Shown: positions 25,789 to 35,071 of the stretch, one piece after another | Layout of the letters: each line of letters opens with the position of its first letter | Numbering within the stretch: the stretch's first letter is position 1 | Source: Urbifossiella limnaea | Lineage (GTDB): Bacteria > Planctomycetota > Planctomycetia > Gemmatales > Gemmataceae | Direction of reading: 5' to 3' | DNA: 64,000 nucleotides | Assembly: GCF_007747215.1 (NCBI RefSeq) | Contig: NZ_CP036273.1 | Span: forward strand, 3,642,322 to 3,706,321 | Notes under the pieces: generated by a model | Databases searched by the model: none | What the model saw: only the letters and a program-made list of their open reading frames with translations | Told to the model about the DNA's origin: nothing | Program-made: the position numbers and the translations under genes

Positions 25789-26277
25789 ATGGACCTGTAC
25801 CTCATCCGACACACCGACGCCGGCGACCGCCGGCAGTGGGAGGGCGACGACGCCGAGCGGCCGCTGACCGAACTGGGCCGCGGTCAGGCACGGGCGCTGG
25901 GGGCGGCGTTCCAGGCCCGTGGTATCGCCGTCGGAGCGATCCTGACCAGCCCGCTGACGCGGACCGTGCAGACCGCAGGCGAGTTCAACGAGGCGCTCGT
26001 CGGCAGCCCCGGCCCGACCGCGTGCGACCTGCTCGCGCCCGACGAGCTCCGCAAGCGGAAACTCACGAAGTTGATCGCCGGCCTCGGCGCGACTTCGGTG
26101 GCGGTGGTCGGCCACGAGCCCGACCTGTCCGCGTACCTGGGGTGGCTACTGGGGATCGACTCGGACAACGTGCCGCTGGAGAAGGGCGGGGTGGCGAAGG
26201 TCTCGTTCGAGGACGAACCTGCGAAGGGCGAGGGCGTCCTCGGTTGGATGCTCACCCCGGCGTGGTACGGTGCCTGA
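25789..26277 (+). CDS. sixA: Phosphohistidine phosphatase SixA-like (histidine phosphatase superfamily)
   Basis: 162 residues from ATG. The catalytic motif YLIRHTDAGDR places the nucleophilic His at residue 8, and the second His is in VVGHEPDLSAYLGWLLG. Short length, the RHxx start and the GHEP motif fit SixA, which in E. coli removes phosphate from a histidine of ArcB or of the nitrogen PTS. The physiological partner here is unknown. Followed by an AT-rich repeat element in the convergent gap. Confidence 0.88.
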   Translation: MDLYLIRHTDAGDRRQWEGDDAERPLTELGRGQARALGAAFQARGIAVGAILTSPLTRTVQTAGEFNEALVGSPGPTACDLLAPDELRKRKLTKLIAGLGATSVAVVGHEPDLSAYLGWLLGIDSDNVPLEKGGVAKVSFEDEPAKGEGVLGWMLTPAWYGA

Positions 26278-26352
26278 ACCGAAGTGTTGCCGCAAAGGCA
26301 GCCAGGAGTTGAGGTTCCGCACGATGACCACCGCACTTTGATCAGACATATA

Positions 26353-26396
26353 TTTGTGTATTTGACTCAATGCGTGCCACGACCCCCTGGGGGGGT
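26353..26396 (+). repeat. 44-bp convergent-gap repeat element, copy A
   Basis: This stretch matches the reverse complement of 34967-35010 at 40 of 44 positions. It consists of an AT-rich half with TTGACTCAAT and a GC-rich half ending in CGACCCCCTGGGGGGGT, which forms a hairpin with flanking GTGCC/GGCAC. Just upstream, TTGATCAGACATA at 26338-26350 is also found inside the palindrome at 4371-4487. The element lies between the converging sixA gene and the gene at 26427. Confidence 0.88.
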
Positions 26397-26426
26397 ACGA
26401 GGCACACATCGTGAGCCACTGATCTG

Positions 26427-27314
26427 TCACTTGGCGTTCATCCCCTTCTGTGCCCACGCCCGCCACGCCGCCTCGACCTCCGGCGCCTTCCAGCCGACGG
26501 ACTCCAGTGCCTTCGCCGGCTCCGGGACGTCGCCGTTCTCGTCCGGCCGCAGTGCCCCGACGAAGCGCACGAACTTCTCCTGCCCCATCTTGTCGGTGCC
26601 GAACGCCAGGTAGTCGACGAAGGCGGTGGCGATCAGTTCGGCGTCGGGGCGGTCGTTGGCCCACAACTCGCCGAGCGTGACCGGGCCACGCCCCTTGCCG
26701 AGGACGGCGCCGCGGGCGGCCGTCTTGTACGCGGTGAGGCGCTTGCCGCTCGGGCCATCGGCCCGGAGGCTGGCGGCGCGGCCGTAGCCGCTGCGGAGCC
26801 ACGCGGGCACCGGCGTGTTCGGCCCGGCCTTCGACTGGAGGTACGCCGCCCCGATCGCCGGCCCGATGTCGCCGACGAACTCGGCGTCGGTCGCCTTCGG
26901 GTTAGTCTCGACACCGATGGCCGCCACCGGCTCGTCGCCGCGGACCGACACCACCACGCCGGTGTCGGTGCGATCGCCGAGCACGAGGCGGAGGAAGTTG
27001 CCGTAAGCCCGCCGGTCGGGGACGTGGTAGACGGCAAGTTTTCCTTTCCAGGCTTCTTCCTTCTCGCCGTACTGAAGCCCCTTGCGGGCGGTCTTGGCGG
27101 TCTTCTCCAGCGCCTCGGCCACGGCCTTTGCCCGCGCCTCCGGGAGCGGCGACGCCAGGAGCAGCGTTGCCGATTCGACGACGGTGTACCCCTTCAATTC
27201 GCCCTTCTTGAGGTTCTCGGCGACGGCTGCCTTCTGCGTATCGGTCGCGTCCTGGGCCGAGGAAAGCGACGCGGCGAGTAGGAACAGTGCGGCGGAAGGG
27301 GCGAGGCGCGGCAT
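26427..27314 (-). CDS. Secreted protein of unknown function
   Basis: 295 residues from the ATG at 27314; the open frame extends upstream, but only this start gives a signal peptide (MPRLAPSAALFLLAASLSSAQ). The mature part is mostly helical, with VAVYHVPDRR-like alternation: YHVPDRRAYGNFLRL, an AIGVETN segment and FVDYLAFGTDKMGQEKFVRFV. The layout loosely resembles peptidase-MA-like proteins, but no HExxH is present, so no enzymatic role is claimed. Divergent from the DUF255 gene with 87 bases between starts, so the two may share regulation. Confidence 0.72.
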   Translation of the reverse strand: MPRLAPSAALFLLAASLSSAQDATDTQKAAVAENLKKGELKGYTVVESATLLLASPLPEARAKAVAEALEKTAKTARKGLQYGEKEEAWKGKLAVYHVPDRRAYGNFLRLVLGDRTDTGVVVSVRGDEPVAAIGVETNPKATDAEFVGDIGPAIGAAYLQSKAGPNTPVPAWLRSGYGRAASLRADGPSGKRLTAYKTAARGAVLGKGRGPVTLGELWANDRPDAELIATAFVDYLAFGTDKMGQEKFVRFVGALRPDENGDVPEPAKALESVGWKAPEVEAAWRAWAQKGMNAK

Positions 27315-27401
27315 GTCGTGGCTCCGGCGGGTGCAGCACAAAGAGTATAAGCCCGCGGGGCGGCGTTCGGGTAGGATAATGGTCCGCCCTCGGAGCCTGC
27401 C

Positions 27402-29780
27402 ATGCCGCCCCGTCTGTTCGCGTTCGCCGCCGCGGTCTTGCTCGTGGCCGCCGCCGGCACCCCCGCTGCCGACCCGAAGGAGAAGCCCAAGTTTCCGGCG
27501 AACCGGCTGGCGAAGGAGAGCAGTCCGTACCTGTTGCAGCACGCCCACAACCCGGTCGACTGGTACCCGTGGGGCGCGGAGGCGTTCGAGAAGGCGAAGC
27601 GTGAGGGAAAGCTGGTGTTCCTGTCGATCGGCTACAGCAGCTGCCACTGGTGCCACGTCATGGAGCGGGAGACGTTCTCGGACCCCGACATCGCCAAGCT
27701 GCTGGCCGCGAACTTCGTCTGCATCAAGGTGGACCGGGAGGAGCGGCCCGACATCGACGACGTTTACATGACGGCCCTCAACGTCGCCGGCGACAGCGGC
27801 GGCTGGCCGCTGTCGATGTTCCTGACGCCCGACGGCAAGCCGATCTTCGGCGGCACGTACTTCCCGCCGAAGGACAAGAAGGTGGGCGACGCGACGCAGC
27901 TGGGGTTCTCGACGGTGCTGGGGAAGGTGAACGAGTTGATGGCGAAGGAGAAGGACGGCCTGTTCAAGCAGGCGGACAAGGTCGCCGAGATGACGAACGA
28001 CGCGCTGGCTCGCGGTACCCGATTCCAGCTGGTCGGTGCGCTGACGCGCGAGATGGTGGCTGAGGCCGCGGGTGCTTACGAATTCGACCCGGTGTACGGC
28101 GGCACCGGCTCGAAGGACCGCGACTTCAAAGGAACGAAGTTCCCCCGCCCGTCCGTGTACGGCTTCCTCCTGCACCACGCCGCGCGGACGAAGGACGCGG
28201 CGCTCGCGGGTTCAGTTCGGCTGACGCTCCGGCAGATGGCGCTGGGCGGCATCTTCGACCACCTCGGTGGCGGCTTCCACCGCTACAGCACCGAGCGCAC
28301 CTGGGCCGTGCCGCACTTCGAGAAGATGCTGTACGACAACGCCCAGCTCACCGAGCTGTACGCGGAGGCGTTCCGCCTCGACGCCGACCCGTTGTACCGC
28401 CGCGTCGTCGCCGACACGCTGGCATTTGTGGCCCGCGACATGACTTCGCCGGACGGCGTGTTCTACTCCGCCCTCGACGCCGACACCGACGGCGAAGAGG
28501 GGAAGCACTACGTTTGGACGGGCGAGGAGTTGGGCAAGGTACTCGGCAACGCCGCGGACACGGAGTTCGTCAAGACCGTGTACGGCGTCGGCGCCCCGAA
28601 CTTCGAGGAGAAGTACCACGTGCTGCGGCTGCCGAAGCCGCTCGCGGAGATCGCCGCCGACCTGAAACTGACCGAGGCGCAGGTGCTTGAGCGCCTCACG
28701 CCGCTGCGGGCGAGGCTGCTGGAGGCGCGGGAGCGACGCGCGAAGCCGTTCCGGGACACGAAGGTCATCACGAGCTGGAACGGCCTGATGATCGCGGGCT
28801 ACGCCAAGGCCGGCGAAGTGTTCCACGAGCCGGCCCACACCGCCGCCGCCGCGAAGGCCGCCGACTTCCTCCTCCGCACCGTCCGCACCCCCGACGGTCG
28901 ATTGAAGCACCTCTACGCCGCCGTGCCGGGCGAGCGGCCCGCCGCCCGCGGAAACGCTTTCCTGGAGGACTACGCCTTCTTGACGCACGGCCTCCTCAAC
29001 CTGCACGACGCTACCGGCGACAAGCGCTGGCTCGATGAAGCGAAGGCACTCACCGACGCGGCCGCGAAGTGGCACGGCGACGACGCCCGCGGCGGCTTCT
29101 ACTTCACCGCCCACGACCACGAAAAGTTGTTCGCCCGCGCCAAGGACGGGTACGACGGCGCGACGCCGTCCGGTAACGGGATGGTGGTCCGCAACCTGGT
29201 CCGGCTGGCGTCGAAAACTGACGACGCGAAGTACCGCGAGCTGGCGGGCAAGTCGCTGCGGGCGTTCGCCGGGATGCTGCGCAGCAGCCCAGGAGCAGCG
29301 CCGAACACCGCCCGCGCGCTCGATCAATGGCTCGACATCGCGACGAAAGACTCGGTCGCCGCCGACGCCAAGACGCCGACACCCAAGATGCCGCGGGAGT
29401 CGTCCGACGTGGTGAGCGCAGTGGTTAAGCTGACCCCGGTAGGCGGCCAGCCCAACCGGGCCTTCACGCTCACACTGACGATCGCGGCGCCGTTCCACGT
29501 CTACGCCAATCCGACCGGCAACGACACTCTCGTGGGCTCAAAGACGACTGTCGCCATCGTGGTCGGCGGGAAGGAGAACGACGACCCGATCGCTTACCCG
29601 GTCGGCTCCACGGTAAAGGACGCGACCACCGGCGACTACCGCATCTACGCCGACGGGACCCGCATCACCGGCACGCTGCCGGCCGGCGTAGACCCGGCTA
29701 CAGTCGAATTCCGTGTTCGCGTCATCGCATGCCGCGAGGGGCGGTGCCTCCTGCCGTCAACGCTCCGCGTGAAGCCGTGA
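27402..29780 (+). CDS. Exported DUF255 (YyaL/SPATA20-like) protein fused to a DsbD-alpha-like domain
   Basis: 792 residues from ATG. Residues 1-24 form a signal peptide. The DUF255 thioredoxin-like domain follows, with [19 protein letters not shown] and Cys81-His-Trp-Cys84 in [10 protein letters not shown]. Residues about 250-660 form an (alpha/alpha)6 barrel-like region ([40 protein letters not shown]). Residues about 670-792 resemble the DsbD N-terminal domain, ending with Cys777 and Cys782 in [10 protein letters not shown]. Usual YyaL proteins are cytoplasmic and about 100 residues shorter. A periplasmic thiol relay within one chain is inferred. The stop overlaps the next start (GTGA). Confidence 0.9.
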   Translation: MPPRLFAFAAAVLLVAAAGTPAADPKEKPKFPANRLAKESSPYLLQHAHNPVDWYPWGAEAFEKAKREGKLVFLSIGYSSCHWCHVMERETFSDPDIAKLLAANFVCIKVDREERPDIDDVYMTALNVAGDSGGWPLSMFLTPDGKPIFGGTYFPPKDKKVGDATQLGFSTVLGKVNELMAKEKDGLFKQADKVAEMTNDALARGTRFQLVGALTREMVAEAAGAYEFDPVYGGTGSKDRDFKGTKFPRPSVYGFLLHHAARTKDAALAGSVRLTLRQMALGGIFDHLGGGFHRYSTERTWAVPHFEKMLYDNAQLTELYAEAFRLDADPLYRRVVADTLAFVARDMTSPDGVFYSALDADTDGEEGKHYVWTGEELGKVLGNAADTEFVKTVYGVGAPNFEEKYHVLRLPKPLAEIAADLKLTEAQVLERLTPLRARLLEARERRAKPFRDTKVITSWNGLMIAGYAKAGEVFHEPAHTAAAAKAADFLLRTVRTPDGRLKHLYAAVPGERPAARGNAFLEDYAFLTHGLLNLHDATGDKRWLDEAKALTDAAAKWHGDDARGGFYFTAHDHEKLFARAKDGYDGATPSGNGMVVRNLVRLASKTDDAKYRELAGKSLRAFAGMLRSSPGAAPNTARALDQWLDIATKDSVAADAKTPTPKMPRESSDVVSAVVKLTPVGGQPNRAFTLTLTIAAPFHVYANPTGNDTLVGSKTTVAIVVGGKENDDPIAYPVGSTVKDATTGDYRIYADGTRITGTLPAGVDPATVEFRVRVIACREGRCLLPSTLRVKP

Positions 29781-31858
29781 CCGACGGCGGCCCGCGCGGC
29801 CGGGTCAAGCTCGGCGAGCTGGCCGACGCCGTACTGGCGGACGTCGATCCCGTGGTACACGCCGGCTTCGTCGCCGACCTGGCCCTGGTGACGCGGACGG
29901 AGGAAGCAGTGACTGCGGTGGCCGACCGGTTTCTCGCAGAGGGTGACCGCGGCCGGCTGGTGTTCCTCGAATGGCTGACCCGCCTTCGCGTCCGGATCCC
30001 GGAAGCGGTGCGGCCTCAGGTACTCACCGTCCTCGGCGACAGCCGTCTTCCGGACGACTTGCGAGTTCGGGCGGCGGCCAGGGCGCTACGCTCCGGTCGG
30101 ACGTCTCGATCACTTCTCATTTCGGTAGTCGAGTCGCTCACCGCTGGCCTGTCCCCGCTGGACTCACTCGCCCGGCTTCGGGCGGTCCAGGCCCGGCTAC
30201 GGCGCTCGAAGGCGCTTGACGCGCTGATCGATCGCCGCGAACGCCGGCTCCGGCTGACGTGCCCACGCTGCACCGCGCGGCTCGGCCTCGCGGCGATGGC
30301 TCGCCACCTGTTCGAGACGCACGGACTAATACTCGACCGCGGCCGCGCTCGTCGGCCGGAGACGCTGGCGAAAGCTCGCCGTAAGCGGTACGCTGCCGCG
30401 CGCGACACGACGGCCCTGGACGAAGCCGCCGCCCTGTCCACCGCCGCCGCACTCCGGGCCTGGGCGGCGCGAACCAGGCCTGCCCCGTCAGACGTACCGT
30501 CACTCCTCGATGACGCCGCGGGGCGCGGGTGTGGCCTGTGCCCGCGCTGCTTCGCCGAGCGGCCGCCGTCCGTCTCACCGCTGCCGCCGCCGCTCACGCT
30601 CGCCGACGGGCGCCTCTGTGGCGACGGGTACGCGGTCGAAGTCAGTGGTCCCGACGGGCTGCGCACGTGTACCGTCACGACGCCCGCGGGAGTCGTTCGC
30701 TCCGGGCTCGACGGCCGACGGGCCATCGGCCCGCGGGCGGTCGGCGTCGCGGCCGCCGCGGCGGTTCTCGTAGTCGGAGGTGTCTTGTCACTGCCAGTTA
30801 CGGTGGTGGTTGGCCTCTCGGTCACGTCATACCTGGCGGCGCGTGTGCTACGCGGCCCGATGGCCACGGCCGGCGAGCGGGCGGTCGATCGTGCCTGGTC
30901 CGACCTCGTGCCGCGAATTCGGCCCGGCCCCGCGTTCGACCACTTCCTGACCCGACTATGTCGCGTTAGCGCCGGGCACCCGAACACCGAGGCCCGCGCG
31001 GGTCACCTGTCCGAGCCGAGGGACCTGGCGGCACGGGCCGCCGCCCGCTTCCTTCAGGCCGAGGACGCGGCCCGGCACGGCGTCGACCGCACCGGTGCCA
31101 TCGGCGACCTCCTCTCGGCCGGGCTACGGGGTGACGCAGGTGTAACGTTCGCCGAATACGTCACCGAGCTGTTCCTCGCTGGACGGCCGTCGCCCGGCGC
31201 GGTCGCGCGACTGCGCGTGCTCGCGCTCGACGGCGCGTTCGCGGCCGGGTTCACCCCCCGTGGGCTCACCGACGTGTGGGCCGCGTGTCCGAACTTCCGC
31301 GCCCTGACGGACGTCGTACCCCTCTCGCGGCTCGGCGTTCAGTACGGCGTCTGGGACTGGACGAAGCAGCCGCCGTGGGAGTCGGTCGCCGGCACCGGGA
31401 CTGTCTTCGAGTTGGCGCGCGTCGCCCCCACGCTCGCCGGACGCCTGCTCCACGAGCACCCCGACCTGCTCCTTTACCACCGCCCGCCGCAGGCCGTGGA
31501 CGAAGCCCACGGCTGGGTGCTCGTCACCGCCCGCGGTGTGGTCGTGGGTGGAAAACTCGTTGCCGACCCGGACGCGGAGTTGCGCGTGGAAGGCGGGCGG
31601 CTCGTCGGCTCGGCCACGCTCGTTTTCGGCCCGCACCGGCTGGCGCTGCCGCGGCGACCACCGGCCACCTTCCTGACAACGCTCCGTCAACTCCTCCGCG
31701 TCCGCGCCGAGCAGTTGCTGCCGCGCCTCGACGTGGCACTGGCCCCCGGTCCCACGCATCCGGCGTTGGCTTCGCTGGCTAACCGGTGCGGGTGCGGGGC
31801 AGGCGTGTTCATCACCCCCGGCCGGGTCGGGCGGGTGGCGCGGTTCGGGCCGACGTGA
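29777..31858 (+). CDS. Large protein of unknown function with zinc-finger-like motifs and membrane helices
   Basis: 693 residues from a GTG overlapping the previous stop; an ATG at 29729 would overlap by 52 bases and was not chosen. Residues 162-182 read C-x2-C-x11-H-x4-H (CPRC...HLFETH), a C2H2-like zinc site. A second CGLCPRC lies near residue 252, and CGCG near the C-terminus. Around residues 330-365 two hydrophobic helices occur ([36 protein letters not shown]). The N-terminal third is helical and Arg-rich. The Arg content is high but third-position GC is normal. No family was recognised; coupling to the DUF255-DsbD fusion suggests a shared process. Confidence 0.75.
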   Translation: MTDGGPRGRVKLGELADAVLADVDPVVHAGFVADLALVTRTEEAVTAVADRFLAEGDRGRLVFLEWLTRLRVRIPEAVRPQVLTVLGDSRLPDDLRVRAAARALRSGRTSRSLLISVVESLTAGLSPLDSLARLRAVQARLRRSKALDALIDRRERRLRLTCPRCTARLGLAAMARHLFETHGLILDRGRARRPETLAKARRKRYAAARDTTALDEAAALSTAAALRAWAARTRPAPSDVPSLLDDAAGRGCGLCPRCFAERPPSVSPLPPPLTLADGRLCGDGYAVEVSGPDGLRTCTVTTPAGVVRSGLDGRRAIGPRAVGVAAAAAVLVVGGVLSLPVTVVVGLSVTSYLAARVLRGPMATAGERAVDRAWSDLVPRIRPGPAFDHFLTRLCRVSAGHPNTEARAGHLSEPRDLAARAAARFLQAEDAARHGVDRTGAIGDLLSAGLRGDAGVTFAEYVTELFLAGRPSPGAVARLRVLALDGAFAAGFTPRGLTDVWAACPNFRALTDVVPLSRLGVQYGVWDWTKQPPWESVAGTGTVFELARVAPTLAGRLLHEHPDLLLYHRPPQAVDEAHGWVLVTARGVVVGGKLVADPDAELRVEGGRLVGSATLVFGPHRLALPRRPPATFLTTLRQLLRVRAEQLLPRLDVALAPGPTHPALASLANRCGCGAGVFITPGRVGRVARFGPT

Positions 31859-31862
31859 CGGA

Positions 31863-32921
31863 CTACGGCCGCACCGGGCGGTGAGTCCGGATGGCGTCGA
31901 GTGCGCGGCGGATGTCCGGGGCCAGTGGTGCCTCCACCTCGAGCCAGTGCCCGGTCCGCGGGTGGCGGAAGCGGAGGCGGAATGCGTGCAGCGCCTGCCG
32001 GCCGATCAGCACCTCGTCCGCGTCCTTCGGGGTACCAGGTACCAGGTCGGAGAGTTGGAAGCGGTCGCGCCCGCTGTAGTGCTTGTCGGCCAACACCGGG
32101 CAGCCGACGTGAGCCAGGTGGACCCGAATCTGGTGCGTCCGCCCGGTCCGCGGCTGCACCCGGACCAGCGTGTGCCCGCGGAACCGTTCTAACACCTCGT
32201 AGTAGCTCAGTGCGTCCTTCGCATCGGGGTCGGTGGGGTCGAGCGTCGCCGCCATCTTCTCGCGGTCGTGCGGGTGGTGCTTGATCCGAGCCTCGATGTA
32301 GTCCGTGTCGCGCTCGAGTTCGCCCGCCGTCAGGGCGACGTACTCCTTGAACACCTTCCGCGTCTCGAACTGGTTCGAGCACTCGCGGAGGGTCTGGTCG
32401 TCCTTGGCGATCAGTATCACGCCGCTGGTGTCCTTGTCGAGCCGGTGGACGATACCGGCGCGGTACGCGCCGTTCTCCCGGCTTAGCTGCTCGCGGAAGT
32501 GGAACTGCAGGGCGTTCACCAGCGTGCCGGACCAGTTCCCCTTCGCGGGGTGAACCACCATGTCGGCCGGCTTGTTGATCACCGCCAGGAACTCGTCCTG
32601 GTACAGGATGTCGAGCGGGATGTCCTCGGGTTCCGGCAGGTCGTGGTCCGGGGCCGGCATCTCGACGTGCAGCTTGTCGAGCTTTCGCACCTTGTAGCTC
32701 GGCTTCGTCGCCCGGCCGTTCACCGTCACGCCGCCGGCCTCGATCGCCTTCTGAATCTCCGACCTGCTGTAGGCCTGCATGTGGATGTGCAGGTACAGGT
32801 CGAGCCGCATCCCCTCCTGCTTGATCTGCGCGACCAGGTCGAGTGGCTCTCGCGTCCGCGCCGGGATCGGCTCGGCGGGGGCGGCGTCGATCCGGTCGTC
32901 GTCGTCCGCGGCGGGGGTCAT
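31863..32921 (-). CDS. rluD: Ribosomal large subunit pseudouridine synthase, RluD type
   Basis: 352 residues from the ATG at 32921; the open frame continues upstream but without family sequence. The N-terminal S4 RNA-binding domain spans about residues 35-100 (MRLDLYLHIHMQAYSRSEIQKAIEAGGVTVNG). The catalytic motif is GIVHRLDKDTSGVILIAK, whose Asp attacks uridine. It is followed by KEYVALTAGELE and RTGRTHQIRVHLAHVGCPV. RluD modifies helix 69 of 23S rRNA; RluC-type specificity cannot be fully excluded. Only 4 bases separate its stop from the converging gene. Confidence 0.93.
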   Translation of the reverse strand: MTPAADDDDRIDAAPAEPIPARTREPLDLVAQIKQEGMRLDLYLHIHMQAYSRSEIQKAIEAGGVTVNGRATKPSYKVRKLDKLHVEMPAPDHDLPEPEDIPLDILYQDEFLAVINKPADMVVHPAKGNWSGTLVNALQFHFREQLSRENGAYRAGIVHRLDKDTSGVILIAKDDQTLRECSNQFETRKVFKEYVALTAGELERDTDYIEARIKHHPHDREKMAATLDPTDPDAKDALSYYEVLERFRGHTLVRVQPRTGRTHQIRVHLAHVGCPVLADKHYSGRDRFQLSDLVPGTPKDADEVLIGRQALHAFRLRFRHPRTGHWLEVEAPLAPDIRRALDAIRTHRPVRP

Positions 32922-32991
32922 GAGGTGATCCGCAAACGCGACGCGGGGGGCCGAAGCCCCCCGCCGCTTGTGTCCGACTCCGGTTCTTCGG

Positions 32992-33858
32992 TCACGGCGT
33001 GAGCGGCGGGTGCCCCGGCGGGAGCGGGGCCACGGGGCCGCCGCCGGGCAGGCCGGAGATCGGGCCGAACGGGCTGCTACCCGGGCCGAACGGCATCCCG
33101 CCGCCGGGGCCGAACGGCATCCCACCAGGGCCGAACATGCCGCCACCCGGACGGGCGGGGAAGCGGAGCATGTTGTACAGGTCGGTCTGCACCCGCTGGA
33201 TGTCCTGCGTCGTGGCTCCGCCAGGCGCCCTCAGCTCGGCCGCGAGCTTCTTCGCCTCCTCGCCCCACGGCGAATCCTTGGCCACCTCCGCGAGCTTTTC
33301 GAGGTACTGGGCGGCCTCGCGCGGGTCGCCTCGGAACGTGTCGATCCGCCCTTCCTGTGTGATGCCCACCAGCGCCAGCTCGGCCTTCGCCAGGCCCAGG
33401 TAGCACTCGGCTAGCAGGACCGGCGAATCCTTCAGTTCAGGTGCCATCTTCGACAGCGACTCCTTCGCCTGTTCGATGGCGGCGAGTGCTTTCGCCCGCT
33501 CCTGGGGGTCGCCGGTGACGAGCTTGTCGATCCCCTCCGGGGCGAGGCGGATGCGGGCCAGGTGGAACTCGGCAACTTTGGCCGGGGCCGTGCCCGGGTA
33601 GTCGCTGATGACCTTTTCCAGGTCTTCCGTGGTGGAGGCCAGTTCCAGGTCGAGCCACTGCCGCGAGCCGGCCACATTCCCCTGGAAGTTCATGAACCAC
33701 AGCACGCCGACGCCCACGATCAGGATCAGCAAGATGGCCATCACGCGGTACGACACGAGTTCGCCGCGGGTGAACCTCTGCCAGGCCGCCTTGATGGCAG
33801 CCCCCGGCGTGGTCGTTTCCGCGGGCGGCGGGGGGGTCGTCGGCGACTCGGTACTCAT
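32992..33858 (-). CDS. Membrane-anchored TPR-like protein with Gly/Pro-rich tail
   Basis: 288 residues from ATG. A Pro/Thr-rich cytoplasmic leader is followed by one helix at about residues 38-56 (VMAILLILIVGVGVLWFM). An extracytoplasmic helical part then shows tetratricopeptide-like pairs (KVAEFHLARIRL, LLAECYLGLAKAELAL, EAAQYLEKLAEVAKDSPWGEEAKKLAAEL), like YfgM-type proteins. The last 60 residues repeat FGPGGMPFGPG units and are probably disordered. The gene lies 70 bases upstream of rluD on the same strand. A scaffold or chaperone-like role is a guess. Confidence 0.75.
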   Translation of the reverse strand: MSTESPTTPPPPAETTTPGAAIKAAWQRFTRGELVSYRVMAILLILIVGVGVLWFMNFQGNVAGSRQWLDLELASTTEDLEKVISDYPGTAPAKVAEFHLARIRLAPEGIDKLVTGDPQERAKALAAIEQAKESLSKMAPELKDSPVLLAECYLGLAKAELALVGITQEGRIDTFRGDPREAAQYLEKLAEVAKDSPWGEEAKKLAAELRAPGGATTQDIQRVQTDLYNMLRFPARPGGGMFGPGGMPFGPGGGMPFGPGSSPFGPISGLPGGGPVAPLPPGHPPLTP

Positions 33859-34021
33859 GCCGGGCTCCGTTCCGCGGGGCGGGTCGCACGACCGTTACAG
33901 GCACTACGACCGGCGGTAAGGGAGGATGATAGGCCGACCACCCGCCCCGGTCAACGGGGGCTGCGGCCCGCGGCCGCGGCCGTAGAATACCGCCTGGTAC
34001 GCGGCCGCAACGGGGGGCGAC

Positions 34022-34927
34022 ATGGTGTTCGGCTGGTTCAAGCGCGGGCTCGCCAAGACGGCCGGCGTGTTCGGCGGCGTCCTCGACGTGCTCCGCCGCA
34101 AGGGGAAGGTCGATCAGGCGTTTCTCGACGAACTCGAGAAGCAGCTGTACCGCGCCGACCTGGGTACGACCGCAACCGCGACGATCATCGACCGCGTCCG
34201 CCAGGGCTTCCGCGACAAGGAGGTCGGCGAGGAGGTGTCGGCGTTCGTCCGCAAGCAACTCCGCGACCTGCTCGCCTCCGACTCGCCCGGACTGGCCTAC
34301 GCCGCGTCCGGGCCGACGATCGTGATGGTCGCGGGCGTCAACGGCTCGGGCAAGACCACGTCGATCGCCAAGCTCGCCAACAGGCTCAAGAAGGACGGCA
34401 AGAACGTGGCCGTGGCCGCGTGCGACACCTTCCGCGCCGCGGCCATCGAGCAACTGACGGTGTGGGCCGGCCGCATCGGCTGCGACATCATCAAGCAAGG
34501 CCAGAATGTGCAGCCGGCGGCGGTCGCGCACGACGCCTGCGAGGCGGCCAAGGCCCGCGGGTACGACGTGCTCGTCGTCGACACCGCCGGCCGGCTCCAC
34601 ACGCAGACGCACCTGATGAAGGAGCTGGAAAAGATTCACACCGTGGTGAGCCGGCAGATACCCGGGGCGCCGCACGAGGTGCTGCTCGTGCTCGACGCCT
34701 CGAACGGGCAGAACGCCGTTGTGCAGGCCGAGCAGTTCTCGAAGTCCGTGAAGTGCAGCGGCATCATCCTGTCGAAGCTCGACGGCTCGGCGAAGGGCGG
34801 GGCGGTCTTCGCCATCAAGCAGAAGCTCGGCCTGCCGGTGAAGTACGTCGGCGTCGGCGAGGGGCTCGACGACCTGGAGCCGTTCGACCCCGACGCCTTC
34901 GTCGCGGCGCTGTTCGACAAGGGGTGA
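34022..34927 (+). CDS. ftsY: Signal recognition particle receptor FtsY
   Basis: 301 residues from ATG. A short N domain (KVDQAFLDELEKQLYRADLG) leads to the SRP-type GTPase: P-loop GVNGSGKTTSIAKLA, insertion box DTFRAAAIEQL, DTAGRLHTQTHLMKEL, TKxD-like SKLDGSAKGG and the closing GVGEGLDDLEPFDPDAFVAALF. The acidic A domain of E. coli FtsY is absent; membrane contact would come from the N-terminal amphipathic segment (MVFGWFKRGLAKTAGVFGGV). FtsY docks ribosome-SRP complexes at the translocon. Confidence 0.98.
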   Translation: MVFGWFKRGLAKTAGVFGGVLDVLRRKGKVDQAFLDELEKQLYRADLGTTATATIIDRVRQGFRDKEVGEEVSAFVRKQLRDLLASDSPGLAYAASGPTIVMVAGVNGSGKTTSIAKLANRLKKDGKNVAVAACDTFRAAAIEQLTVWAGRIGCDIIKQGQNVQPAAVAHDACEAAKARGYDVLVVDTAGRLHTQTHLMKELEKIHTVVSRQIPGAPHEVLLVLDASNGQNAVVQAEQFSKSVKCSGIILSKLDGSAKGGAVFAIKQKLGLPVKYVGVGEGLDDLEPFDPDAFVAALFDKG

Positions 34928-34966
34928 GTCGGCGAACATTCGGGCCGGGTTCATTGTGTGTACGGC

Positions 34967-35010
34967 ACCCCCCCAGGGGGTCGAGGCACGAATTGAGTCA
35001 ATGACACAAA
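34967..35010 (-). repeat. 44-bp convergent-gap repeat element, copy B
   Basis: Reverse complement of the element at 26353-26396 with four mismatches. It again carries TTGACTCAAT and CGACCCCCTGGGGGGGT (read on the minus strand), with an AT-rich flank (AGTATATGATAA on the plus strand). It lies between the converging ftsY and rny genes, matching the setting of copy A. Confidence 0.88.
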
Positions 35011-35071
35011 AGTATATGATAACGACGCCGCCCGACGTGAGGCCCGCTGCAAGCCAGCCCCACGTCAGAGT

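Noticed and set aside
23696-25867. A 723-residue plus-strand open frame over typA
   Set aside because: Antisense to a clear TypA gene; amino-acid composition is that of a GC-rich shadow frame.
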